A stretch of DNA of 64,000 nt from an uncultured Bacillota bacterium. Lineage in GTDB: Bacteria > Bacillota_I > Bacilli_A > RFN20 > CAG-631. The notes below the pieces were generated by a model. That model was not told the DNA's origin, ran no database searches, and was given only the letters and a program-made list of their open reading frames with translations. Of this stretch, positions 9,034 through 16,527 are shown piece by piece (within the stretch, counting starts at the first letter, position 1; each line of letters begins with the position of its first letter). The stretch covers positions 62,001 to 126,000 of the forward strand of contig CABUID010000002.1 of assembly GCA_902491575.1 (NCBI GenBank), in the 5' to 3' direction. The position numbers and the translations under genes were made by a program.

Positions 9034-10394
9034 GTGGTCCAAAATATAGTCGTTATTATCTATCCGCAGCTGAAAGAAAAAAACTTTTAAAAGAGCGATT
9101 AGAAAAACAAAAGCAAGAAGCTATAAAAAAAGAAAAAGAAAGAATTGAAAAATTAATTCAAGCTGAAAATCAAAATATTTCTTCTGCTTTACGCCTTATT
9201 ACAAAACAAAAAGAAGTCACGCTTAAAAATATTCAAATCCTGCTTCATAATATTTCAAATGAATTAAATAAAATGGAAATACAAACTCAAAAAATCAAAG
9301 AAATCAAGATGGAAAATCCATTCAATGATTATGAAAAATATTCGATTCAATATCAAAAAGATTTTAAAAAAATGCAAGAAATGAGTGTAAATCATTCATT
9401 AAAAGATTTAAATGATTTTTTATTAAATTTAACCGATTTAAGTGAAAAAATAAAACAAAAAAACAAAGAAGATAAAAAAGAAATTCTTCAATTAAAGCAA
9501 AAATTAATGGAAGATGTGGCAGTAAAAATTGAAAAAAATCTGGCCGAATTTGCTTATCAAGATTATTTAAAACAAAATTCATTTGATTCAAAATATTATT
9601 TTGAAACATTAAGAGAACTAAGCGAAAATGAAAAATTATCCATAAAATTGCAAAGTAATATTCAAAGTGTTTTGAAGCATTTAGAAAAAATTCATGAGCC
9701 TAAGCAATTAAAAGATTATTGTTTAGGAACGATTAGTTTGTTGATTAGTGAGTGTCAATTGTATTTAAAAACTTACGATAAAAAATTGGAAAAATTTAAT
9801 GAATTGCTACAAAACTATCAAGCTTTAGCTTTAATATTGCACGAGCAATGTCAGGAATTTGAATTGACGGATTCTGCCATTGAAGAATTAGAAGAAATGG
9901 TTAAAATCAAAACAAGCCAAGCGGAAGATGAACTTGAAAAACAATATATTGCTAATGAATTTAATCGTATCTTAATTGAAATGGGTTATTCTCTTTTAGG
10001 TCAAAAAACAAAAACATTTTCCAAAGATAAATTTTATTGCAGTCGACTTTATGCCTATGAAAATGGGAATGTAGCTAATGTCACTTTTTCAAATAATGGG
10101 CAAATCTCGATTGAAATTGGCTCAATGGATAATATTTCTAGGCAACCGACTTCTATCGAGGCATTACAGCAAGTAAAAAGTATGAAAAAACTATGTGAAG
10201 ATTTACCTCTTATTGAAGAAAAATTACAAGAAAAAGGTATTTATTTAAAACAAAGAATAGCTATGCAACCTGCAGTTAAAGAAATGGCACAAATTATTAA
10301 TGGAAAAGATTATAATATTTCGATACAAAAAGAAGAATATATTCCAATTCAAGAAGAATTAGTGATGTATATGGAGGATGACGAATGGTTATGA
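9030..10394 (+). CDS. Coiled-coil protein with N-terminal SGPKxSxY motif
   Basis: Function unknown. The 454-residue protein opens with SGPKYSRYYLS, then runs as a Lys/Glu/Gln-rich coiled coil over residues ~12-310, ending in a compact mixed domain (~310-454) with the segment YCSRLYAYENGNVANVTF. There is no signal peptide, membrane segment or nucleotide-binding motif. The start overlaps the kinase stop (ATGA), and its own end overlaps the FHA gene by 10 bases. By position it is likely a scaffold or substrate in the kinase/FHA complex; the short N-terminal motif looks like a conserved recognition segment. The functional part of this is inference. Confidence 0.75.
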   Translation: MSGPKYSRYYLSAAERKKLLKERLEKQKQEAIKKEKERIEKLIQAENQNISSALRLITKQKEVTLKNIQILLHNISNELNKMEIQTQKIKEIKMENPFNDYEKYSIQYQKDFKKMQEMSVNHSLKDLNDFLLNLTDLSEKIKQKNKEDKKEILQLKQKLMEDVAVKIEKNLAEFAYQDYLKQNSFDSKYYFETLRELSENEKLSIKLQSNIQSVLKHLEKIHEPKQLKDYCLGTISLLISECQLYLKTYDKKLEKFNELLQNYQALALILHEQCQEFELTDSAIEELEEMVKIKTSQAEDELEKQYIANEFNRILIEMGYSLLGQKTKTFSKDKFYCSRLYAYENGNVANVTFSNNGQISIEIGSMDNISRQPTSIEALQQVKSMKKLCEDLPLIEEKLQEKGIYLKQRIAMQPAVKEMAQIINGKDYNISIQKEEYIPIQEELVMYMEDDEWL

Positions 10395-10996
10395 AATCTT
10401 ATAAAATATGTCCTGAATGTGGTCATCGGAATTTACCTGAATGGATTGAATGTGAAAAATGTGAAGCTGATTTACAAAGAGTAAAAGTATCTTTAGAAAA
10501 CTCTTTTATGAAAGTAAAGTCAAATGAAGAGAAATCCTTTGATGGTTTACAAAAGATTTGTCCAACTTGTCAATATCCTAATAAAGCTAATGCAAAAGTA
10601 TGTGAAAAGTGCCAGGAAGATTTGACGTTAATTATTGCTCAAAATTCTTTGAAAAAAGCAAAAAAAATGAAATTAATTAGTGATGATGAATTATGTGAAA
10701 TAAACATCGATAGTGATTATATTTTATTAGGAAGAGTCATTTCAAAATATCCTTACTTAGCAACAAAAGGCTGTGTTTCAAGAAAACATGCTAAAATTAT
10801 GTTTTTTAATGATAAATTGACCATAAAAAATTGCGAACCTATTGATAAAAATCGACCAGTTATTACGTTTATTAATGATCAGCTATTAAAAGAAAACGAA
10901 AGAAGAGAACTAAAAAATGGAGATTGGATTGGTTTTGGTGGAAAAGTAAGTCAAAAGTATGAACATGCCGCTTATTTTCGGGTTGTCATCGAATAA
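10385..10996 (+). CDS. Double zinc-ribbon plus FHA-domain protein
   Basis: A 203-residue adaptor. Two zinc ribbons (CPECGHRN...CEKCEADL near residue 8, CPTCQYPN...CEKCQEDL near residue 59) are followed by an FHA domain at ~95-203. The FHA signature is visible: GRV, then SRKHAKI (the phosphothreonine-binding Ser/Arg/His strip) and KNGDWIGFG near the end. FHA domains bind phosphothreonine, so the kinase two genes upstream is the likely writer. The start at 10385 has GGAGG seven bases upstream; a second ATG at 10391 forms an ATGA with the preceding stop but is 13 bases from that site. It ends one base before the radical SAM gene. Confidence 0.86.
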   Translation: MVMKSYKICPECGHRNLPEWIECEKCEADLQRVKVSLENSFMKVKSNEEKSFDGLQKICPTCQYPNKANAKVCEKCQEDLTLIIAQNSLKKAKKMKLISDDELCEINIDSDYILLGRVISKYPYLATKGCVSRKHAKIMFFNDKLTIKNCEPIDKNRPVITFINDQLLKENERRELKNGDWIGFGGKVSQKYEHAAYFRVVIE

Positions 10997-10997
10997 T

Positions 10998-11612
10998 ATG
11001 TATGTAGCACGTTTACTTTATCCAGTAATGGTATTAGGACCTCATCGACGCTTAGGAATTTGGTTATCCATATGCCATCATCATTGTAAAGGTTGTTCAA
11101 ATCCAGAACTTTGGGAAGCAAATAAACACCAAGAAATCACTGTCGATGAACTATATGAAACCATATGGCAACTTCACCAACATCAAAAAATAGAAGGTTT
11201 TACCATCACGGGAGGCGATCCATTTTATCAAAGTAAAGAATTATCTTTACTTGTAGAAAAAATTTTGATGATTAGTGATGATATTATTCTTTATAGTGGA
11301 TTTACTTTTCAAGAGCTGAAAGAAAGTAACGATAAATCGATTCAGGATGTTTTATCCCATATTGCAGTTTTAATCGATGGTCGATATATTGAAGAAGAAA
11401 ATGATGGTACTTTTATGGTTGGATCCAAAAACCAAAATAAAATAATATTAAATCCAAAATATAAAAAAAGTTATGAAGAATATTTTCAAAAAGGAAAAAA
11501 CCAAATTCAAAACTTTATGACAGATAATGGAATTGTATCTGTGGGAATTCACCGTTTGGATTTTGATAAACAAATAAGAAAGGAGTTAAAGGATAAATAT
11601 GGCGAAAAATAA
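10998..11612 (+). CDS. NrdG-like radical SAM protein (4Fe-4S single-cluster activase family)
   Basis: A 204-residue radical SAM protein. CHHHCKGC provides the CxxxCxxC cluster site, TGGDPF is the SAM-binding GGxP-like motif, and YSGFTFQEL matches the NrdG-type core. NrdG installs the glycyl radical on class III ribonucleotide reductase; this protein is ~30-40 residues longer than ordinary NrdG and sits in a kinase/FHA operon rather than beside nrdD's 3' end. Its target is therefore open: a dedicated substrate in this operon, or the divergent nrdD. The start at 10998 (TAATATG, right after the FHA stop) fits family N-termini; no strong ribosome site, so translational coupling is likely. It overlaps the AAA+ gene by 14 bases. 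Confidence 0.85.
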   Translation: MYVARLLYPVMVLGPHRRLGIWLSICHHHCKGCSNPELWEANKHQEITVDELYETIWQLHQHQKIEGFTITGGDPFYQSKELSLLVEKILMISDDIILYSGFTFQELKESNDKSIQDVLSHIAVLIDGRYIEEENDGTFMVGSKNQNKIILNPKYKKSYEEYFQKGKNQIQNFMTDNGIVSVGIHRLDFDKQIRKELKDKYGEK

Positions 11613-13446
11613 TTTTACTAAATGGCATAATGAAATAGCTTTATTCAGTCAAATCAAACCTATCTTAATTTTAGAAGGTAATGTTTTAGATACTTATCAG
11701 TATCCTATCACCCAAGAAATTTTAAATTTAAATCAATATCTTTATAAATTTTATCAAGAAAAAGGATATAAAAACATTATATTTTATGATAATTTGGATG
11801 GATTTTATAATGATTTAGATGCAGAACACATTGAACGTTTTGCCAAACTTACTCATACTTCTGTTTGTACACGAGAAAATGAAAAATTTATACCTGCAAA
11901 TTTTCGAGACAATAGTGCTTCCAATGCTATACGTTATTCTTTAACGCAAAACGATGAATCCACAGTGGTGATTATGGGATTAGCTTCTCATTATATCATT
12001 TCGCCAACTCAAATTATGTTAGATGATGTCAATGCTTTTGCTAGTATTATTAAATCATCAATGAATGCTAAAGATGTTAAAGAAAACGAAAAGAAATTAA
12101 AAAATATTGTTATTTTTATTGTCAACAAAGTAAATGATATACCTTCTTGGTTTTATTTAGATAATCCTAATGTTAAAACAATTTATATTGATACACCTTC
12201 GATGGAGGAAAGAGAAAATTTTGTAAAAGGTATAAATTTTAAAACTTTCTTTATGAAACCTGTGCAAGAAGAAATTGAATTATGCGATGAAAAGCAATTA
12301 GAAAAAATCCAAAATCAATTTGTAGGGCAAACCGAAAATATGCGCTTTACGGATTTAAATGCCTTAAGAAAATTATCTAAAAGTGAAAGTAAGCATATTT
12401 CAGATTTGCCTAAAATCGTCGATTTATTTAAATTTGGCATTAAAGAAAATCCATGGAGTAAAATCAATTATAAAGACTTTATTCATGTACAAGAAGATTT
12501 ATCAAAACGTGTTTTAGGTCAAAAAATGGCTTTAAATAAAGTGACAGATATTGTTAAAAGAGCAATATCTGGTTTGTCAGGATTACAACATTCATCCTCA
12601 AATAGTAAACCAAAAGGAATTTTGTTTTTTGCTGGACCCACAGGTACAGGCAAAACAGAAACGGCTAAAGCATTAGCTGAAAAAATATTTAAGGATGAAT
12701 CTGCGGTGATTCGTTTTGATATGAGTGAGTATCAACAATCACACTCGGACCAAAAACTTTTAGGTGCCCCTCCTGGATATATTGGTTATGATAGAGGAGG
12801 ACAATTAACCAATGCAGTGAAAAACAATCCTTTTAGTATTCTTTTGTTTGATGAAATTGAAAAAGCACATCCTTCTATTTTAGATAAGTTTTTACAAATT
12901 TTAGAGGATGGACGTTTGACAGATGGACAAGGAAATACGGTTTATTTTTCAGAATCTATCATCATTTTTACTTCAAACTTAGGAACAATGGATCCTGAAA
13001 CAGGAAATCAATTAATTAGTATGAAAAATTCCTATGAAGAAAATAAAACCATAGTAAAAAAACAAATTCAATATCATTTCCGAAACAAATTAAATCGACC
13101 AGAAATTTTAAATCGAATCGGTATCGATAATATTGTTGTGTTTGATTATATACATGAAGAAGTTGCAAAACAAATTCTATCTATGCAGATTCAAAAAATT
13201 ATGGATAATTTTAAACTTAACAAACAAATTACTTTAAGTCTTTCAAATACATCCATCGATTTCCTTGAAAAAAAAGCGATTCAAAATTTAGAAGATGGGG
13301 GCAGAGGAATCGGCAATGCTGTCGAAACTTATCTTATCAATCCATTATCTCGTTATCATTTTGATCATTTTGATGAAAACTTAAAGGAAATACATATTCA
13401 AAATATTTTAGTAAATCAAGAAGATGAGGTAAAACTAGTTTGTTAA
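11599..13446 (+). CDS. ClpB-like AAA+ ATPase with degenerate first AAA module
   Basis: A 615-residue unfoldase-like ATPase. The C-terminal module (~300-615) is a ClpB D2-type AAA+: Walker A GPTGTGKT (346-353), pore-loop region GAPPGYIGYD, Walker B LLFDE (D418, E419), sensor region FTSNLGT, then the D2-small lid. The N-terminal ~290 residues start with FSQIKPILILEGNVLDTY and contain a sensor-1/lid-like tail (DTPSMEERENF, then MRFTDLNAL) but no Walker A, so they look like a dead AAA module. There is no Clp N-domain, no middle coiled coil and no obvious ClpP-binding loop. Last gene of the operon, overlapping the radical SAM gene; AGGAG at 11581 and AAAGGA at 11588 precede the start. Confidence 0.85.
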   Translation: MAKNNFTKWHNEIALFSQIKPILILEGNVLDTYQYPITQEILNLNQYLYKFYQEKGYKNIIFYDNLDGFYNDLDAEHIERFAKLTHTSVCTRENEKFIPANFRDNSASNAIRYSLTQNDESTVVIMGLASHYIISPTQIMLDDVNAFASIIKSSMNAKDVKENEKKLKNIVIFIVNKVNDIPSWFYLDNPNVKTIYIDTPSMEERENFVKGINFKTFFMKPVQEEIELCDEKQLEKIQNQFVGQTENMRFTDLNALRKLSKSESKHISDLPKIVDLFKFGIKENPWSKINYKDFIHVQEDLSKRVLGQKMALNKVTDIVKRAISGLSGLQHSSSNSKPKGILFFAGPTGTGKTETAKALAEKIFKDESAVIRFDMSEYQQSHSDQKLLGAPPGYIGYDRGGQLTNAVKNNPFSILLFDEIEKAHPSILDKFLQILEDGRLTDGQGNTVYFSESIIIFTSNLGTMDPETGNQLISMKNSYEENKTIVKKQIQYHFRNKLNRPEILNRIGIDNIVVFDYIHEEVAKQILSMQIQKIMDNFKLNKQITLSLSNTSIDFLEKKAIQNLEDGGRGIGNAVETYLINPLSRYHFDHFDENLKEIHIQNILVNQEDEVKLVC

Positions 13447-13469
13447 TTGAAAACTTTATTTTATCATTG

Positions 13470-13497
13470 CACTAAGTTTCTAACTTAGTGTTTTTTT
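13470..13497 (+). terminator. Rho-independent terminator of the six-gene operon
   Basis: Perfect 9-bp stem CACTAAGTT/AACTTAGTG with a 3-base loop followed by seven T, 23 bases after the AAA+ gene stop. Confidence 0.88.
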
Positions 13498-13515
13498 ATG
13501 AAGACTTTCGAATAA

Positions 13516-13553
13516 ATAAAAAGATTGTGTCTAGGAAAATCGATCACAATCTT
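13516..13553 (-). terminator. Probable terminator of def
   Basis: 9-bp stem AAGATTGTG/CACAATCTT around a 15-base loop; on the reverse strand it is followed by a T-rich run, 37 bases beyond the def stop. It could also act rightward (GTGTTTTT follows). Confidence 0.5.
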
Positions 13554-13590
13554 GTGTTTTTATTATTGTTTATGAATATGAAAGTTATTT

Positions 13591-14145
13591 TTAGATAATT
13601 TCAATTGCGCCATCTGAAAGGTCAGTTGGATTATTTTTGTTAATATGATCATAATAAAGTGTTCCAAATAGATGGTCATATTCATGTTGGACAACAATCG
13701 CTACATAACCCTTTAAAGAAAGTAAAACGTCTTTTTTACTGACATAATCATAGGCTTTCATTTTAATTTTTAGAAAACGTTTTACATATCCAGGATGATT
13801 ATCTTTAACAGAAAGACAACCTTCACCACCGGCTAAATAACACTTTGCTACTGAATTTGAAATTAATTTCGGGTTCACTAAAGCATATTTGTGTAAAATT
13901 CCTTTTTCATCATATGTTAAAACAGCAAACATTTTCTTTAATATTCCAAGTTGAGGTGCTGCTAGACCTACACCAGGCTGTAAATCATATTTTTTTGATG
14001 TTTCTTCATCTTGAGAATTTTCTAAATATTCAAGCATGTCCTCTAACAATTGAGAATCTTCTTTTGTTAAAGGAAAAGGAACATCACTACTTTTTTTTCT
14101 AAGTAATGGATTGTTATCTAAAATAATATCTTTCTTTAAAATCAT
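13591..14145 (-). CDS. def: Peptide deformylase
   Basis: Removes the formyl group from the N-terminal methionine of nascent proteins; a metal-dependent cytoplasmic hydrolase. All three motifs are present in the 184-residue protein: GVGLAAPQ, EGCLSV (metal Cys) and QHEYDHL (metal His pair and catalytic Glu; Tyr replaces the usual Phe). Length and the insertion between motifs 1 and 2 fit the Gram-positive type 2 enzymes. AAGGTGAT lies upstream of the ATG. It follows the barnase-like lipoprotein gene by 29 bases on the same strand with no terminator between, so read-through is possible. Confidence 0.96.
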   Translation of the reverse strand: MILKKDIILDNNPLLRKKSSDVPFPLTKEDSQLLEDMLEYLENSQDEETSKKYDLQPGVGLAAPQLGILKKMFAVLTYDEKGILHKYALVNPKLISNSVAKCYLAGGEGCLSVKDNHPGYVKRFLKIKMKAYDYVSKKDVLLSLKGYVAIVVQHEYDHLFGTLYYDHINKNNPTDLSDGAIEII

Positions 14146-14174
14146 AGTATCACCTTTTTATTTTGAAAATTAAA

Positions 14175-15512
14175 TTAATTTAAACATTTTGCTTCTCCCC
14201 ATTGATAAATGGTTCTGCGTGATTGAGCATTAAATCTTTTACCATAAGTTCCAGTATTCAAGTATTCTTGAAAAGTCGAATAATGGTCATCTGTTAAAAC
14301 GGCAACAGGCGAATCATCATAACTTTCAACATCAAAGCCATTTATAAAAATGACCACTCTTCCAACACCACGAGATAAGGTTCTATTGATAATGTAAGTA
14401 TTGCCGATATCAATATCAAATTCAATATAATTGAGTTTGTAAGGAATTGCATTTACATAACCATCTCTTCGGCTATATTCTTGGCTAACTTGACGTATTC
14501 GGTTGCCAAATAATAAATAAGCAGTAGCATCACTCAACGCACTTTTAGCACTTTCAAAATAATTAGCTGGATATTTTTTAAAAGCGATATAGTATGTGGC
14601 AACATCGACAGGATGAACCATTGCAGCATCATCAGCGACTTCAGGATGTTCTTTTACATATTCATAAGAGTAATAGGTATATTTTTTCTTTTCAGTAACC
14701 GTATAAGAACCATCCAAATTTACTTGTACTTTCATCGGTATTTCTATACTGCTTTGACCATCAACCAAATCGCCTTCAAAACATTGAGGATTTAAACGAT
14801 ACTCATCCTTACCGGATGAAGAATAAGAAGAAACCAATAATGACGAATCTTCTTCATAGTAAATCGTGATGTCTGTAAAAGAAACAATTTGATTATCTGT
14901 TTCAATTTTGAAATAATTCACATTTGTAAAATCCAATTCTACATAATTCGTTTCAGTGCTACCTGGTATTATAGAAGTATATCTTGTATATAAATCTTCA
15001 CCAAAATGAATTTTAAAACCATTTTCATCATTATTTTCCGTCTTATAATGTAAAAACATTCGGTTAATAGTGGAAATAGCAGTTACATTATAAAATGCGC
15101 CAGGCAAAGTATTATCGGAATCATTTTCATAGTATGGCAATAAAGAAAGTAATCCGCCGCTATATTTTAATGCACGATAATGCTCAAATGTGATACCATC
15201 AATAACGGCCATATCAGCGCGATTATATTGGTTAGCATAATTGCCTGTAGAATAGTTTCCAATTTTATTATATGTAGTATTGGATAAGGTAATTACCTTT
15301 TCTTGAATTGTAGGAGTGCTATCTTCTGGTTGGAAAATGATATCGACGTGTGATTCCTTTTCGATGACGGATGAAGAGTCATTCATTACGTCAAGAGAAA
15401 CATTGGATGAATCATTTACTGAAGGAATTGAAGAATTCATGAACGATTCATTTGGTGTATTACATCCACTCATAGAAGCAACGATGAGTAATAAAAGAAT
15501 TTTCTTTTTCAT
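14175..15512 (-). CDS. Lipoprotein with C-terminal barnase-like ribonuclease domain
   Basis: Predicted surface lipoprotein of 445 residues. Signal peptide MKKKILLLLIVASMSGC has its lipidated Cys at 17, followed by a Ser-rich linker. Residues ~80-225 look like a beta-sandwich. Residues ~290-430 align with barnase/N1-type RNases: DVATYYIAFKKYPANY (barnase VADYLQTY...LPDNY), FGNR, YIEFDID with the general base Glu364, arginines 381/385 at the place of the catalytic Arg, and TDDHYSTF with His410. Barnase cleaves single-stranded RNA after guanine. The start at 15512 is preferred over 15533 because AGAGG sits before it. No barstar inhibitor is visible nearby. The domain call is from motif recognition and should be confirmed by structure prediction. 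Confidence 0.72.
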   Translation of the reverse strand: MKKKILLLLIVASMSGCNTPNESFMNSSIPSVNDSSNVSLDVMNDSSSVIEKESHVDIIFQPEDSTPTIQEKVITLSNTTYNKIGNYSTGNYANQYNRADMAVIDGITFEHYRALKYSGGLLSLLPYYENDSDNTLPGAFYNVTAISTINRMFLHYKTENNDENGFKIHFGEDLYTRYTSIIPGSTETNYVELDFTNVNYFKIETDNQIVSFTDITIYYEEDSSLLVSSYSSSGKDEYRLNPQCFEGDLVDGQSSIEIPMKVQVNLDGSYTVTEKKKYTYYSYEYVKEHPEVADDAAMVHPVDVATYYIAFKKYPANYFESAKSALSDATAYLLFGNRIRQVSQEYSRRDGYVNAIPYKLNYIEFDIDIGNTYIINRTLSRGVGRVVIFINGFDVESYDDSPVAVLTDDHYSTFQEYLNTGTYGKRFNAQSRRTIYQWGEAKCLN

Positions 15513-15577
15513 AATTTTACCTCTTGCATTCATAATTTGCTAATAAAAGCTCCAAGGTTGCTTTATATGCATTTAAT

Positions 15578-15586
15578 ATTATAACA
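15578..15586 (-). promoter_or_regulatory. Extended -10 promoter of the barnase-like lipoprotein gene
   Basis: TGTTATAAT on the reverse strand, 66 bases before the start at 15512, with no recognisable -35. Confidence 0.5.
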
Positions 15587-15610
15587 AAAAAATACAGAAA
15601 ACGATAGAAT

Positions 15611-15642
15611 AAAAAAAAGTTGAATGAGGAATCATTCAACTT
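15611..15642 (-). terminator. Terminator of the small membrane protein gene
   Basis: 11-bp perfect stem (AAGTTGAATGA and complement) with a 4-base loop and a run of T on the reverse strand, starting 10 bases after the stop at 15652. Confidence 0.85.
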
Positions 15643-15651
15643 AAATATATG

Positions 15652-15822
15652 CTACATTCCGCCACGATTGAAACTTCCACAACAACAGCAGCAAATGATT
15701 AATAGTAAGAAAATAACTAATGCAATCGCTACCCAACTAGCTCCACGAGTTCCACCACAACATGGATTTTGATAATATGGAGTTTGGTAGACAGCATTTG
15801 GTTGGTAACCATAAGGGTTCAT
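15652..15822 (-). CDS. Small Tyr/Pro/Gly-rich membrane protein with poly-Cys tail (YjcZ-like)
   Basis: A 56-residue protein: an N-terminal Tyr/Pro/Asn/Gln-rich half, a CCGG pair, one membrane helix (WVAIALVIFLLLII), then five consecutive cysteines. The layout resembles the tiny YjcZ-type sporulation/membrane proteins of Firmicutes, though without the Gly-rich N-terminus. The start at 15822 is fixed by a strong AGGAGGTG eight bases upstream; a longer reading starting at 15864 lacks a site. Single gene with its own terminator. Role unknown; the Cys cluster could bind metal or form disulfides. Confidence 0.72.
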   Translation of the reverse strand: MNPYGYQPNAVYQTPYYQNPCCGGTRGASWVAIALVIFLLLIICCCCCGSFNRGGM

Positions 15823-15914
15823 GAACGCACCTCCTATCATTTTATAATATGATACAAATTTCAAAATGCGCTAATTATTTCAAATATTAAACAATATTAC
15901 TTATTTTATATTTA

Positions 15915-15923
15915 TGTTATAAT
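15915..15923 (+). promoter_or_regulatory. Extended -10 promoter of the CYTH gene
   Basis: TGTTATAAT, 17 bases before the ATG at 15941; the transcript leader would be only about ten bases long. AGAGGT overlaps the leader as ribosome site. Confidence 0.55.
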
Positions 15924-15940
15924 GGATTAGAGGTTTAATT

Positions 15941-16507
15941 ATGAAAAATATAGAAATTGAATTTAAAGTAATGGTTAGTGAAAAGAACTTTCAATATTTA
16001 CTTTTTAAAATGAAGGAAAAAAATAAAAATGATGATTTTTTTATTCAAGAAAATGTTTATTTTGATACCATTCATTTTGCTTTAAAAAAAAATCATTTGT
16101 CATTAAGAATACGTTACATTCAAAATAAAAATGAATATATTTTGACTTTAAAAGAAAATTTAACTGAAGGCAAACTAGAACATGAATTTACGGTTACCGG
16201 TTTAAATATTCAATCGTGCGCTAATGGGATACAAGACATTTTAAATCCATATCATGTTTCCATAAATGATTTGATTGAAATTGCACGTTTAACAACGAAA
16301 AGAACGCAATTTAAGTTTTCAAACGATACCATTATTTGTTTTGATGAAAATTTTTATTATGATCAAAAAGATTATGAAATTGAGTGTGAATCGACAAGCA
16401 TGTTGAAAGCACAAAATGTCTTAACATTGCTTTGTAAGCAATATCAAATTCCCTTTCAAGTAAGTAAAGAAAGTAAAAGTCTTAGAGCAATAAAAAATAA
16501 AAAATAA
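15941..16507 (+). CDS. CYTH-domain protein (YjbK-like triphosphate-binding tunnel enzyme)
   Basis: A 188-residue CYTH protein. The signature ExExK is at the N-terminus (E5, E7, K9 in IEIEFKV), and alternating charged strands follow (SLRIRY, EYILTLKE, EIECES), as expected for the triphosphate tunnel fold. Members hydrolyse or bind triphosphates such as inorganic tripolyphosphate or thiamine triphosphate; Bacillus YjbK, of similar length, is the nearest type I recall. Substrate not deducible. Followed after 20 bases by the spermidine-synthase-like gene, probably co-transcribed. Confidence 0.85.
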   Translation: MKNIEIEFKVMVSEKNFQYLLFKMKEKNKNDDFFIQENVYFDTIHFALKKNHLSLRIRYIQNKNEYILTLKENLTEGKLEHEFTVTGLNIQSCANGIQDILNPYHVSINDLIEIARLTTKRTQFKFSNDTIICFDENFYYDQKDYEIECESTSMLKAQNVLTLLCKQYQIPFQVSKESKSLRAIKNKK

Positions 16508-16527
16508 AAAATAAAAGGAGAATGGAA

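Noticed and set aside
15652..15822. Small protein as barstar-type inhibitor of the barnase-like domain
   Set aside because: It is a Tyr/Pro-rich single-helix membrane protein with a Cys run, unlike barstar, and has its own terminator.
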